Of a DNA stretch of 64,000 nucleotides, positions 50,653 through 59,881 are shown piece after piece; within the stretch, counting starts at the first letter, position 1; each line of letters opens with the position of its first letter. The position numbers and the translations under genes were made by a program. Source of the stretch: Adhaeribacter aerolatus (GTDB lineage: Bacteria; Bacteroidota; Bacteroidia; Cytophagales; Hymenobacteraceae); assembly GCF_007991635.1 (NCBI RefSeq), contig NZ_BJYS01000005.1, positions 140,690 through 204,689 on the forward strand. The letters are read 5' to 3'. The notes beneath the pieces are model-generated. The model was given only the letters and a program-made list of their open reading frames with translations. It ran no database searches and was not told the origin of the DNA.

Positions 50653-52488
50653 ATGTGCGGAATTGTAGCATACATTGGGCATAGAGAAGCGTGCCCGATC
50701 ATTATCAAAGGTCTAAAACGCTTGGAATACCGGGGCTACGACAGTGCCGGTATTGCACTTTTAAACGGTGAATTAAACGTTTACAAGAAAAAAGGCAAAG
50801 TAAGCGACCTACAGGCATTTATTGCCGATAAAGATACCCATAGTCATATTGGTATGGGCCATACTCGCTGGGCTACCCACGGCGAACCCAACGACTCTAA
50901 TGCGCACCCGCATTATTCCAGTTCGGGCCGGATTGCCATTATTCATAATGGCATTATCGAAAACTACGCCTCCTTAAAAACGCTATTACAATCCAAAGGC
51001 TTTACTTTTTACAGCGATACCGATACCGAGGTATTTATAAACCTGATTGAGGATATCCAGAACGAAAACGGCTGTACCCTGGAGGAAGCGGTACGGTTGG
51101 CGCTGCACGAAGTAGTAGGAGCTTATGCCATTGTGGTACTTTCTAAAGAAGAGCCCAACCAACTGATTGCTGCCCGGAAAGGCAGCCCTTTGGTAATTGG
51201 CGTAGGTAAAGATGAGTTCTTTCTGGCTTCGGATGCCACGCCTATTATTGAATATACCAACGAGGTGGTGTATGTAAACGATTATGAGATTGCTGTTATT
51301 AAAGATGGTAAGCTCAATATTAAAACCCGCGAAGACGTTCCGACTACGCCTTATATCCAAACCCTGCAGATGGAACTGGATTCCATCGAAAAAGGCGGGT
51401 ATGAGCACTTCATGCTGAAAGAGATTTTCGAGCAACCTCGTTCTATTCACGATAGCATGCGGGGCCGGTTAATTGCCGCCAATAACCATTTAATTATGGG
51501 TGGCTTTCGGGAGTACGAAAATAAATTTATAAATGCCAAGCGCATAATTATAGTAGCCTGCGGCACCTCCTGGCATGCTGGTTTGGTAGCCGAATATTTA
51601 ATTGAAGATTTAGCCCGCATTCCGGTAGAGGTTGAATATGCCTCGGAATTCCGTTACCGCAATCCGGTTATAACCGAAGGCGATATTGTTATTGCTATTT
51701 CGCAATCCGGGGAAACAGCCGATACTTTAGCTGCCATTGAACTGGCCAAGTCGAAAGGAGCTACCATATTCGGAATTTGTAATGTGGTGGGTTCTTCTAT
51801 TGCCCGCGCTTCCGACGCCGGCGCTTATACCCACGCTGGTCCGGAAATTGGCGTAGCCAGTACCAAGGCATTTACCGCCCAGGTTACGGTGCTCACGCTG
51901 CTGGCTATGATTATTGGCAGCAAACGCGGTACCATCGAAGATAGCAAGCTGCGCCAGCTCATGATTGAACTGGAAAATATACCGGCTAAAGTAGAGAAGG
52001 CACTGGAACTGAACGAGAAGATTGTAGAGATTTCGGAAGAGTTTAAGGATGCGCCCAACTGCCTGTACTTAGGACGGGGTTATAACTTCCCGGTTGCATT
52101 AGAAGGCGCCTTAAAGCTGAAAGAAATTTCCTATATCCACGCTGAAGGCTACCCGGCCGCCGAAATGAAACACGGCCCGATTGCCCTCATTGACGAGAAC
52201 ATGCCGGTAATTGTAATTGCTACCCGCGATAGTTCTTACGAAAAAATTGTATCGAATATTCAGGAAGTAAAAGCCCGCAAGGGCCGCATTATTGCCATTG
52301 TTACCGAAGGCGACCAGGTAATTCCGGCCATGGCGGAGTACGTGATTGAAGTACCCGAAACCAGCGAATTCCTGACACCATTGGTATCGGTAATTCCGTT
52401 GCAATTACTTTCTTACCATATTGCTGTAATGCGGGGCTGCAACGTAGACCAGCCGCGTAATTTAGCCAAATCGGTAACAGTAGAGTAA
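50653..52488 (+). CDS. glmS: Glutamine-fructose-6-phosphate aminotransferase (isomerizing) GlmS
   Basis: A 611-residue enzyme making glucosamine-6-phosphate for peptidoglycan and LPS. Cys2 (MCGIVAYIG) is the glutaminase nucleophile, with GHTRWATHGEP at about 73-83 and SDTDTEVF near 120. Two SIS domains (about 287-430 and 460-600) hold the isomerase: CGTSWHAG, SQSGETADTLAAI, STKAFTAQV, EGYPAAEMKHGPIALI; the C-terminus is QPRNLAKSVTVE as in the family. There is no glmS ribozyme evident upstream. Third gene of the run from 48411; a terminator follows. Confidence 0.96.
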   Translation: MCGIVAYIGHREACPIIIKGLKRLEYRGYDSAGIALLNGELNVYKKKGKVSDLQAFIADKDTHSHIGMGHTRWATHGEPNDSNAHPHYSSSGRIAIIHNGIIENYASLKTLLQSKGFTFYSDTDTEVFINLIEDIQNENGCTLEEAVRLALHEVVGAYAIVVLSKEEPNQLIAARKGSPLVIGVGKDEFFLASDATPIIEYTNEVVYVNDYEIAVIKDGKLNIKTREDVPTTPYIQTLQMELDSIEKGGYEHFMLKEIFEQPRSIHDSMRGRLIAANNHLIMGGFREYENKFINAKRIIIVACGTSWHAGLVAEYLIEDLARIPVEVEYASEFRYRNPVITEGDIVIAISQSGETADTLAAIELAKSKGATIFGICNVVGSSIARASDAGAYTHAGPEIGVASTKAFTAQVTVLTLLAMIIGSKRGTIEDSKLRQLMIELENIPAKVEKALELNEKIVEISEEFKDAPNCLYLGRGYNFPVALEGALKLKEISYIHAEGYPAAEMKHGPIALIDENMPVIVIATRDSSYEKIVSNIQEVKARKGRIIAIVTEGDQVIPAMAEYVIEVPETSEFLTPLVSVIPLQLLSYHIAVMRGCNVDQPRNLAKSVTVE

Positions 52489-52519
52489 AACTTTTTACGT
52501 CCTACGTTTTGAAATAAAT

Positions 52520-52549
52520 AAAAAGGGAAGCGTTAATGCTTCCTTTTTT
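52520..52549. terminator. Terminator after glmS (convergent)
   Basis: AAAAAGGGAAGC and GCTTCCTTTTTT arms with a GTTAAT loop; it overlaps the stop of the convergent 3HCDH-like gene. Confidence 0.75.
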
Positions 52550-53240
52550 ATTGTGCCCCCTGATACTCTTGCAAATATTTCTTCTTCAGCAGCGGGCAGA
52601 TTTTATACCGCTCATCGTGCGTATCGGCGTACAAGGCTTCTAATAATTTATAAATATTGCCAAGTCCTATTTTTTCAGTCCATTCAAAAGGCCCGTACGG
52701 GTAATTGGTGCCTAATTTCATAGCAAAATCAATATTAGCCGTAGTAGCTGTATTCTCCTGTAATGTGTAAAAAGCTTCGTTAATAATCATAGCTAATACG
52801 CGCGGCGTTACCATTCCTACGCGGTCATCCACCGTTAAATATTCAGTACCAAGCTGGGCACAAATTTCCTGCAAAATTGGTTTATCTGCTTCTTTTAACA
52901 TAGTAACCTCCAGGTAGGGCCGGTTCAGAAAAGTAGGCCAGCCATTAAACCCAAACAGCGTACAGGCTAATTCGGTCTGAGCATCATACACCAGTTGCGC
53001 CAACGATGAAGTAACAGCCTGACAAAAAATAATTAAGCCTTTCCGATCCTGGTACAACCGGAGCCTGTCCGGATTATCGCTCAGAAAAAAATCAAAAACC
53101 ACCTGCGCCTCTTTTAAATTATTCCGAATTTGGTTGTAGTCTGTTGCAAAAATATAATCATGGGGAGCCGTAAACTTCAACGCAAACTCCGGTTTAATTT
53201 CGGGCGGTGCTACAACAACTATCTGCATTTTACTGTACAT
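52548..53240 (-). CDS. 3-hydroxyacyl-CoA dehydrogenase C-domain-like protein with degenerate NAD domain
   Basis: A 230-residue protein. The C-terminal part (about 135-225) matches the 3HCDH dimerisation domain: DDRVGMVTPRVLAMIINEAFYTLQE, IDFAMKLGTNYPYGPFEWTEKIG and NIYKLLEALY. The N-terminal ~100 residues take the place of the Rossmann domain, but the GxGxxG NAD motif is missing (the first strand reads MQIVVVAPPEIKP), so normal oxidoreductase activity is unlikely. It may be a regulatory or structural subunit. The start is ambiguous: ATG 53240 or ATG 53228 (MQIVVV). It is divergent from ridA. Confidence 0.75.
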   Translation of the reverse strand: MYSKMQIVVVAPPEIKPEFALKFTAPHDYIFATDYNQIRNNLKEAQVVFDFFLSDNPDRLRLYQDRKGLIIFCQAVTSSLAQLVYDAQTELACTLFGFNGWPTFLNRPYLEVTMLKEADKPILQEICAQLGTEYLTVDDRVGMVTPRVLAMIINEAFYTLQENTATTANIDFAMKLGTNYPYGPFEWTEKIGLGNIYKLLEALYADTHDERYKICPLLKKKYLQEYQGAQ

Positions 53241-53275
53241 TTAGGCCTTAAATTAAAGATAAAAACTAATTAGCT

Positions 53276-53659
53276 ATGCCTCATACTATTATCAATTCCG
53301 TTTATGCCCCCGCTCCTATTGGTCCTTATAGCCAGGCTGTTCTGGCCAATGGTGTTTTGTACGTTTCCGGTCAAATTGCTTTAGATCCGGCTTCGGGCCA
53401 ACTGGTACAAGATAATATCGAAACTGAAACCCACCAGGTGATGAAAAACCTGCAAGCCATTTTACAGGAGGCTGGTGCCGGCTTTGCCCAGGTAGTAAAG
53501 TGTACTATTTTTGTAAAAGACCTGAATAATTTTGGGGCTATTAATGGCGTGTATGGCAGCTACTTTGGTCAGAACCCGCCGGCCCGCGAAACTGTGGAAG
53601 TAAACCGTTTGCCGAAAGATGTAAACGTAGAAATTTCGTGTATGGCCGTTTTAGCTTAA
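53276..53659 (+). CDS. ridA: RidA family enamine/imine deaminase
   Basis: A 127-residue protein that hydrolyses reactive 2-aminoacrylate and related enamines released by PLP enzymes. Signatures: APAPIGPYSQAV (11-22), SGQIALDP (31-38), KCTIFVKDLNNF and PARETVEVNRLPKDVNVEIS with the catalytic Arg104. The last conserved Glu of the usual EIE is Ser, a mild variant. Starts at ATG 53276. Monocistronic, divergent from the 3HCDH-like gene, and convergent with the YihY gene 38 bases on. Confidence 0.92.
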   Translation: MPHTIINSVYAPAPIGPYSQAVLANGVLYVSGQIALDPASGQLVQDNIETETHQVMKNLQAILQEAGAGFAQVVKCTIFVKDLNNFGAINGVYGSYFGQNPPARETVEVNRLPKDVNVEISCMAVLA

Positions 53660-53696
53660 TTAACCAGCAGTAACCATGTACCACCCCGGTAAATGG

Positions 53697-54686
53697 CTAC
53701 TGCTGTCTTTTCTCCATTTCTTCCGGCTCTTTGTTTACAGCCGTTTTACCGGCTTCTACTTCCTGCCTAATTACCCGTACCGCATACGGCGACGGGTAAA
53801 TATTAGAACCAAATTTCCGGGAATAAATCAGGGTAAATATGGACCCGAAAAACAATATCTGCGACGAGTAAAATACCCAAACCAAAATAACAATTACGGT
53901 ACCAGCCGCTCCGTAAACACTGGCAATATTACTATTGCCCAAGTACAACCCAATTAAATATTTACCTAAACCAAAGAGCAAAGCCGTTACAATAGAGCCC
54001 ACCCATACATCGCGCCACCGAATTTTTGCATCTGGCAGAAATTTAAAAATAGCAGAAAACAGGAATGTAACAACTGTAAGCGAAAATATGGTATTAAGCA
54101 TCTGAATCAGGATAACCGCCGTATCGCCCAGAAAGCCTAATAAATAATTACCAATTTTGGCCATTAAAGCGTGTACCACCAGCGAAACGAGCAACAGAAA
54201 AGTAATACTTAAAATCATAGCAAAAGAAAGCAAACGGTCTTTTACCATTTTCAGGTACTCGCGCTTAGGCTTCGGTTTTACTCCCCAGATTACGTTCAAA
54301 GAGTTTTGCATGGATATAAACATACCGGTAGCGCTCAATAGCAGGGTAACTAACCCCACCACCGTCGAAAACGTCAGTTCATTCGATTGGCTAATATTTT
54401 CGACCATACGCTGCACCTCCAAGGCGCCTTCCGAACCGATTAAACCTTTAATCTGAAAATAAATTTCGCCACTTACGGCGTCTTCGCCAAATACCCAGCC
54501 AATGGAGTTGATTATAATAATCAGAATGGGTGGCAAGGCAAAAATGGTATAATAGGCCAGGGCAGCGCCTTTATCAAAAGCGTTATCTTCTAAAAATTCG
54601 TACCAAGTATCGCGGAGTAAAACCCAGGAGCCTTTCCCAATTTTGGGCAATAACCGGATAACGGGCTGATTGAAGTTGAGCGGCAT
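53697..54686 (-). CDS. YihY/BrkB family membrane protein
   Basis: A 329-residue polytopic protein with six to seven membrane helices. It contains the family hallmark AFDKGAALAYYTIFALPPILI (about 35-55), VGLVTLLLSATGMFISMQNSLNVIW and YGAAGTVIVILVWVFYSSQILFFGS. Older databases call it ribonuclease BN, but YihY proteins are membrane proteins of unknown role, and nothing here supports nuclease activity. The C-terminus is basic and Glu-rich. It converges with ridA and is divergent from gltX. Confidence 0.88.
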   Translation of the reverse strand: MPLNFNQPVIRLLPKIGKGSWVLLRDTWYEFLEDNAFDKGAALAYYTIFALPPILIIIINSIGWVFGEDAVSGEIYFQIKGLIGSEGALEVQRMVENISQSNELTFSTVVGLVTLLLSATGMFISMQNSLNVIWGVKPKPKREYLKMVKDRLLSFAMILSITFLLLVSLVVHALMAKIGNYLLGFLGDTAVILIQMLNTIFSLTVVTFLFSAIFKFLPDAKIRWRDVWVGSIVTALLFGLGKYLIGLYLGNSNIASVYGAAGTVIVILVWVFYSSQILFFGSIFTLIYSRKFGSNIYPSPYAVRVIRQEVEAGKTAVNKEPEEMEKRQQ

Positions 54687-54876
54687 GGTAAAATTAACCT
54701 ATTTAAATACCTGATACGTATTTACTTAAATTGATGCTATAATCTTATTACTATATTTAATTTATAATATTCTGATGCGTTCCGGCAGGTAACCTAAATG
54801 AATAAAAATGAGCGATAGATTGTGTACCTTTGCACCGATTTTTAAACGACCTGACTAGCGTCAGTATTATTTTGAC

Positions 54877-56418
54877 ATGGAAAGAGAAGTAAGAGTACGA
54901 TTTGCTCCCAGCCCGACGGGGCCCTTACATATTGGTGGTGTCCGGACCGCTTTGTATAATTATTTATTTGCGAAAAAAATGGGCGGCAAAATGCTGCTGC
55001 GCATCGAAGACACCGACCAGAACCGCTTTGTGCCGGGCGCCGAAGATTATATATTTCAATCGTTAGAATGGTGCGGTATTAAGCTCGACGAAAGTCCGGT
55101 GCACGGCGGTCCGCACGCACCTTACCGCCAATCGGAGCGCAAGCCCATGTACATGGACTACGCCCTGAAACTGGTAAACGACGGCCATGCCTATTACGCT
55201 TTTGATACCGCCGAAGAGCTGGATGCCATGCGCGAGCGCTTAAAAGCCGCCAAAGTAGCCACACCGCAATATAATGCCATTACGCGCAACACCATGCGCA
55301 ATTCGCTTACCTTACCCGAAGATGAAGTAAAAGAACTCCTGGAAAGTGGTACACCTTACGTTATCCGGTTAAAAGTGCCGCGTAAAGAAGAAATTCGCCT
55401 GAAAGACTTAATCCGCGGTTGGGTATTGGTGCACTCGTCCTCTATCGACGATAAAGTACTGATGAAATCGGACGGAATGCCTACTTACCACCTGGCCAAT
55501 ATTGTAGACGACCATTTAATGGATATCACGCACGTAATTCGGGGCGAAGAATGGTTGCCATCGGCGCCACTGCACGTGTTACTGTACCGGTACCTGGGTT
55601 GGGAAAGCACCATGCCCGAATTTGCGCACTTACCATTACTCTTGAAACCCGATGGTAACGGTAAATTAAGCAAACGTGACGGTGATAAATTAGGCTTCCC
55701 GGTATTTCCGCTGGAATGGCATGATCCGTTTACCGGCGAAAAATCGAGCGGCTACCGCGAAAGCGGCTATTTGCCCGAGGCTTTTGTAAACTTCCTGGCT
55801 TTTTTAGGCTGGAACCCCGGTACGCATCAGGAAATATTCTCGATGGACGAACTGGCCGAAGCTTTCTCGATTGAGCGTATTGGTAAATCCGGTACCCGTT
55901 TCGATATAAACAAAGCCCGTTGGTACAACGAGCAATATTTACGTGCCAAACCAGATGCGGAGCTAGCGCAATATTTACTAGCCGCCTTAGCCGAGCATAA
56001 TATTGCGTGTTCCGAAGAAAAAGCCGTTAAAATTGCCAGCGTTATGAAAGAGCGGGTTACGTTTCCGCAGGATTTCTGGCGCGAGGCCGCTTACTTTTTT
56101 GTAGCGCCGGAAACTTACAACGAGAAAGTAGCTGAAAAGAAATGGAACAATGCGGCCGTGGCGGTGTTCGAAGATTTCAAGAACCAGTTACCTAATATTC
56201 AGGAATATACCGCCGATAATATTAAAGCCTTGTTACTGCAAATTTTAGAGCAGCATAACATGAAAATTGGGCAGGTAATGCAGGCTTTACGTCTGGCCCT
56301 AACCGGTTTAGAAGCTGGTCCGGATTTAATGGCCATTATTGAAATTATTGGTCCCGACGAAACTGCCAAACGTATAGAAACTGCTACTGAAAAACTGCAA
56401 GCCTATATTCCAAGCTAA
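54877..56418 (+). CDS. gltX: Glutamyl-tRNA synthetase
   Basis: A 513-residue class I synthetase. HIGH-type signature RFAPSPTGPLHIGGVRTAL (8-25), KMSKS-equivalent KLSKR (263-267) and QSERKPMYMDYA in the catalytic domain; a C-terminal helical anticodon-binding domain (about 330-510). It attaches glutamate to tRNA-Glu. It is a single gene; a TACCTTTG box at 54825-54832 looks like the -7 element, but no TTG is present at the standard spacing. A terminator follows at 56499. Confidence 0.96.
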   Translation: MEREVRVRFAPSPTGPLHIGGVRTALYNYLFAKKMGGKMLLRIEDTDQNRFVPGAEDYIFQSLEWCGIKLDESPVHGGPHAPYRQSERKPMYMDYALKLVNDGHAYYAFDTAEELDAMRERLKAAKVATPQYNAITRNTMRNSLTLPEDEVKELLESGTPYVIRLKVPRKEEIRLKDLIRGWVLVHSSSIDDKVLMKSDGMPTYHLANIVDDHLMDITHVIRGEEWLPSAPLHVLLYRYLGWESTMPEFAHLPLLLKPDGNGKLSKRDGDKLGFPVFPLEWHDPFTGEKSSGYRESGYLPEAFVNFLAFLGWNPGTHQEIFSMDELAEAFSIERIGKSGTRFDINKARWYNEQYLRAKPDAELAQYLLAALAEHNIACSEEKAVKIASVMKERVTFPQDFWREAAYFFVAPETYNEKVAEKKWNNAAVAVFEDFKNQLPNIQEYTADNIKALLLQILEQHNMKIGQVMQALRLALTGLEAGPDLMAIIEIIGPDETAKRIETATEKLQAYIPS

Positions 56419-56498
56419 AACAAGTACTTTTTAATTTTGAAAACTGTTTTGAGAAATTAATTAGCATACCCGGAATACGCCAATATTTACCTTAAATT

Positions 56499-56530
56499 AA
56501 AACCCGCTTCATCCGTGAAGCGGGTTTTTT
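56499..56530 (+). terminator. Terminator after gltX
   Basis: AAAACCCGCTTC and GAAGCGGGTTTTTT arms with a 6-nt loop and a T run. Confidence 0.85.
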
Positions 56531-56602
56531 CGTTTTAGATCCGTACTGATTAGTAACAATTAATATCTCTAAAATCAGCTTAACCTTTAACCAGGCAATA
56601 AA

Positions 56603-56905
56603 ATGGCAAAAAAGAAGAAAACTACCGAAAAGAAAGCGCGGGTACACAAAGACCTCGAGGGCTTCGAAATAAAAATAAATCCGTTGGGAGAAATTACTTC
56701 TAATTATGATATAGACCAGATAAATAAGTTTTTAGACAAAAACGTGTACGATAAAAAGCTGGTGAACAAAGGCACTGATGACGAAGATGATGAGTTCCCG
56801 GTGCAGGAATCGGATGAAAACGAGGACAACGACGAGGATATTTTTAAAGGTCCGGCCAACGACGAGGATGAAGATTTGCCCCCTAAAACCAGGAGCAAGA
56901 AATAA
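56603..56905 (+). CDS. Small acidic protein with basic N-terminus, hypothetical
   Basis: A 100-residue protein from ATG 56603. The first 15 residues are Lys-rich (KKKKTTEKKARVHKD), the middle (about 20-55) has EGFEIKINPLGEITSNYDIDQINKFLD, and the last 40 are very acidic (DDEDDEFPVQESDENEDNDED). It has no signal or membrane segment. The charge layout suggests a nucleic-acid or protein-interaction role. Conserved small proteins of this shape occur in Bacteroidota near AIM24-like genes; no family name is recognised. It is followed 88 bases later by the TIGR00266 protein and may be cotranscribed. Confidence 0.7.
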   Translation: MAKKKKTTEKKARVHKDLEGFEIKINPLGEITSNYDIDQINKFLDKNVYDKKLVNKGTDDEDDEFPVQESDENEDNDEDIFKGPANDEDEDLPPKTRSKK

Positions 56906-56993
56906 ATATTATCTTCCCGCCGTTGGTTAAGCAGGTAAAAAGTAATTATTATTGCTTTATATCTGATAACCCGATAAACCAAGAAATAAAACT

Positions 56994-57758
56994 ATGCGCT
57001 CGCACGAAATAGATTACCGCATTATGGGCAATGATATCCAGGTGCTGGAAGTAGAATTAGACCAAAACGAAACGGTTATAGCCGAAGCCGGTGCTATGGT
57101 GTACATGGAAGACGGCATTACCTTTGAAACGAAAATGGGCGATGGTTCCGAACCGGAACAGGGGTTTATGGGCAAATTATTTTCGGCAGGTTCGCGCCTG
57201 CTTACCGGCGAATCGTTGTTTATGACGCACTTTACCCATCGCGGCCGTAATATTAAAAGCCGGGTTGCTTTTTCGGCGCCTTACCCCGGCACCATCATGC
57301 CCGTAGATTTAAGCCAGATACCAGCCGGATTGATTGTGCAGAAAGATGGTTTTTTAGCGGCGGCGCTGGGCACTAAAATTGCTATTCATTTTAACCGGAA
57401 ACTGGGAGCTGGCTTTTTTGGCGGCGAAGGCTTTATTCTGCAACGGCTAACCGGCGATGGCCTAGCTTTTGTACACGCTGGCGGCACCGTAGTAGAAAAA
57501 CGCCTGAACAACGAAACCTTAAGAGTAGATACGGGCTGCGTAGTTGCCTTTGAAAGCGGAATTGATTTTGATATTCAGCGCGCTGGGGGCTTAAAATCGA
57601 TGATATTTGGCGGTGAAGGCTTGTTGCTAGCTACTTTAAGCGGCTCGGGCCGCGTTTGGCTGCAATCTATGCCGGTGAAGAAGTTGATACAGGCTTTAAT
57701 GCCGAATGGCCAGAATTCGAATAAAGAAGGTGGCTTGCTGAGTAGCTTTTTAGAGTAA
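56994..57758 (+). CDS. TIGR00266/AIM24 family protein
   Basis: A 254-residue beta-rich protein of the AIM24 type: [17 protein letters not shown] (27-43), [54 protein letters not shown] and [15 protein letters not shown], the repeated strands of its fold. Bacterial members are of unknown function. No signal peptide, so it should be cytoplasmic. It ends at a strong terminator. Confidence 0.85.
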   Translation: MRSHEIDYRIMGNDIQVLEVELDQNETVIAEAGAMVYMEDGITFETKMGDGSEPEQGFMGKLFSAGSRLLTGESLFMTHFTHRGRNIKSRVAFSAPYPGTIMPVDLSQIPAGLIVQKDGFLAAALGTKIAIHFNRKLGAGFFGGEGFILQRLTGDGLAFVHAGGTVVEKRLNNETLRVDTGCVVAFESGIDFDIQRAGGLKSMIFGGEGLLLATLSGSGRVWLQSMPVKKLIQALMPNGQNSNKEGGLLSSFLE

Positions 57759-57779
57759 TTCTGTAATTTGAAATAATTA

Positions 57780-57820
57780 AAAAGGTGCGCCTGATCCTGC
57801 AGAAAGGATGCGCACCTTTT
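57780..57820. terminator. Terminator after the AIM24-like gene
   Basis: AAAAGGTGCGC and GCGCACCTTTT arms, with an inner ATCCT/AGGAT extension; between convergent genes. Confidence 0.8.
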
Positions 57821-57846
57821 AGTTTTTACCTCCAGATAAGTACGCT

Positions 57847-58233
57847 TTACTTATCGGTGCAGGCATAATTTTTTGGTTTCCAGATGACCTTGGTATTCTT
57901 AATATTTTGTCCTTCTTCCGGCTTATCGCTCAGGTAGAAAAGTAATTCGCCCTGGCAATTATAAACCGGGACAATGATTGAACACATGGGGCAACAACTG
58001 TTGTAAATAAATACCGTTTGTTGCTTATACTCTGCCTGCTGAATGTAAAAGTATTTAGCAACATCAGATGTACTTTGCTCCTGGCGTTGTACTTCGGCTT
58101 TGAGCCACGCAAGTTCTTCTAGAGGCCTGTTTACTGTACAGGTATTGTTTAGCAATAAAACCTGATCTTCTTCTTTTTCACAGGAAAAAGCCATTAGACT
58201 GAGGGCGGTAGCGAACAAAAATATTTTTTTCAT
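57847..58233 (-). CDS. Small Cys-rich lipoprotein, hypothetical
   Basis: A 128-residue lipoprotein (lipobox MAFSC, Cys18). It has six further cysteines: C32, the cluster C80-C81-C84 (NSCCPMCS), C93 and C125, likely disulphide-bonded in the periplasm or used for metal binding. No known domain is recognised. It has an isolated position between convergent and same-strand neighbours (GH3 upstream by 110 bases). Confidence 0.68.
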   Translation of the reverse strand: MKKIFLFATALSLMAFSCEKEEDQVLLLNNTCTVNRPLEELAWLKAEVQRQEQSTSDVAKYFYIQQAEYKQQTVFIYNSCCPMCSIIVPVYNCQGELLFYLSDKPEEGQNIKNTKVIWKPKNYACTDK

Positions 58234-58343
58234 AATATTCTTCTTATATTCTCCTTTTATATAGGCATGACCCGGCTATTCTTATTTTGGTTGCATTGCT
58301 TAAAATAAGAATAATAAGCATCAATAAGATTTAATCTGCCTGA

Positions 58344-59855
58344 TTAAAGGAGCTTCAGAATTTCTTCCAGGTGTTCACGGGTGTTAGATAGCCGCGGTAC
58401 TTTGTGCTGCCCGCCCAGCTTGCCTTTCTGGCTGAGCCACCGATAAAACGTACCTGCGGGCGCTACCTGCACCAAGGGAGCCTGTAAAGCCAAATCGTTC
58501 TGACGTTTAGCATCATAGTCAGAATTAATATTTCGTAGCGTCTGGTCTAATTCAAAAGTAAATTGCTGAAGATCGTTAGGCTGGCGTTTAAACTCAATTA
58601 CCCACTCGTGGCCACCCCGGTTGCGGCCTTCGAAATAAACGGGCGCCGCCGTAAAATTAGCCACTATTGCTCCTGTATGCTCACAGGCCTTGGTAATGGC
58701 CGCTTCGGCATTTTCAATAATTACTTCTTCGCCAAAAGCATTAATGTAATGTTTGGTGCGGCCCGATATTTTAATGCGGTACGGTTCTAGGCTGGTAAAT
58801 CTTATCGTATCGCCAATTTTGTAGCGCCACAAGCCTGCATTGGTAGATATTACCAGGGCATAATTTTTATTCAGTTCTACCTCGTCTAAAGCAATAGTTT
58901 TGGGCTGCTCAACATCGAATTGGTCAGCCGGAATAAATTCATAGTAAACGCCGTAATCCAGCATTAACAGCATCTCGTCTTCGGTACCAGCTTGATCCTG
59001 TATCCCAAAAAATCCTTCCGACGCATTATATATTTCGAGATAATGCATTTTATCTGAAGGAATAATATCGGCGAACAGCTGGCGATAAGGACCAAAAGCA
59101 ACGGCCCCATGTGCAAATAATTCCAAATTGGGCCAAACTTCGGTTATATACTGTTTACCAGTAATTTCCAGAATCCGGTTCAGCAGCACGAAAGTCCAGG
59201 TGGGCACGCCCGATATACCCGTTACATTCTCGGGAATAGCGGCCTCGGCCATAGCCTCAATCTTTTCTTCCCACTTATCCATTAAAGCAATCTTTAAAGG
59301 TGGGGTACGGGCCATTTCGGCCCAAATAGGCAGGTTGTGCATAATTACTGCCGAAACATCGCCTACCTGGCTGTTGGGGTTGAACTCGTTGCTATGCAGG
59401 CTGCCGCCAATCGAAAGCATTTTACCGTTAAATAGCTTGGTATCCGGATTTAAATTACCATATATACCCAACATATCTTTGCCGCCTTTGTAGTGGCAAT
59501 CTTCCAGCGCCTCTTTTGTAACCGGAATATATTTGCTGCGGGCATTGGTAGTACCCGATGATTTGGCAAACCAGCTAACAGTACCCGGCCACAGCACATT
59601 GGCTTCACCTTTCATGGTACGTTCTATTTCGGGATACAGATCCTCGTATGCCGAAATGGGCACCCGTTGCCGGAATTGCTCCGGAGAACTTATTTCGGCG
59701 TAACCATACTTTTTACCCCAATCGGTATTCTTGGCCGTTTGCAGAAGATTGGTAAATAATTCGCTCTGAACATCGTGCGGGTATTTCCGAAAAAGGTCTA
59801 TCTGGTGTATGCGCTTTTTCATGACCCACGTCATGATTGAATTAATTATTTCCAA
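58344..59855 (-). CDS. GH3 auxin-responsive-promoter-like acyl-amidosynthetase
   Basis: A 503-residue protein of the ANL-type adenylating superfamily. Signatures: SWFAKSSGTTNARSKYIPVT (about 91-110, P-loop-like), EIYNASEGFFGIQDQ, LVISTNAGLWRYKIGDTIRF, ISGRTKHYINAFGEEV. Plant GH3 enzymes join amino acids to auxin or jasmonate; the bacterial substrate is unknown. The start is TTG 59855, supported by match of the following MEIINSIMTW and MKKRIHQ to other bacterial GH3 proteins. It follows lptB by 26 bases on the same strand, so an operon. Confidence 0.85.
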   Translation of the reverse strand: MEIINSIMTWVMKKRIHQIDLFRKYPHDVQSELFTNLLQTAKNTDWGKKYGYAEISSPEQFRQRVPISAYEDLYPEIERTMKGEANVLWPGTVSWFAKSSGTTNARSKYIPVTKEALEDCHYKGGKDMLGIYGNLNPDTKLFNGKMLSIGGSLHSNEFNPNSQVGDVSAVIMHNLPIWAEMARTPPLKIALMDKWEEKIEAMAEAAIPENVTGISGVPTWTFVLLNRILEITGKQYITEVWPNLELFAHGAVAFGPYRQLFADIIPSDKMHYLEIYNASEGFFGIQDQAGTEDEMLLMLDYGVYYEFIPADQFDVEQPKTIALDEVELNKNYALVISTNAGLWRYKIGDTIRFTSLEPYRIKISGRTKHYINAFGEEVIIENAEAAITKACEHTGAIVANFTAAPVYFEGRNRGGHEWVIEFKRQPNDLQQFTFELDQTLRNINSDYDAKRQNDLALQAPLVQVAPAGTFYRWLSQKGKLGGQHKVPRLSNTREHLEEILKLL

Positions 59856-59881
59856 GACTTAATTGTTAATAGTAAACTATT

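Noticed and set aside
53697..54686. Annotation as ribonuclease BN
   Set aside because: YihY proteins are polytopic membrane proteins; no nuclease motif is present.
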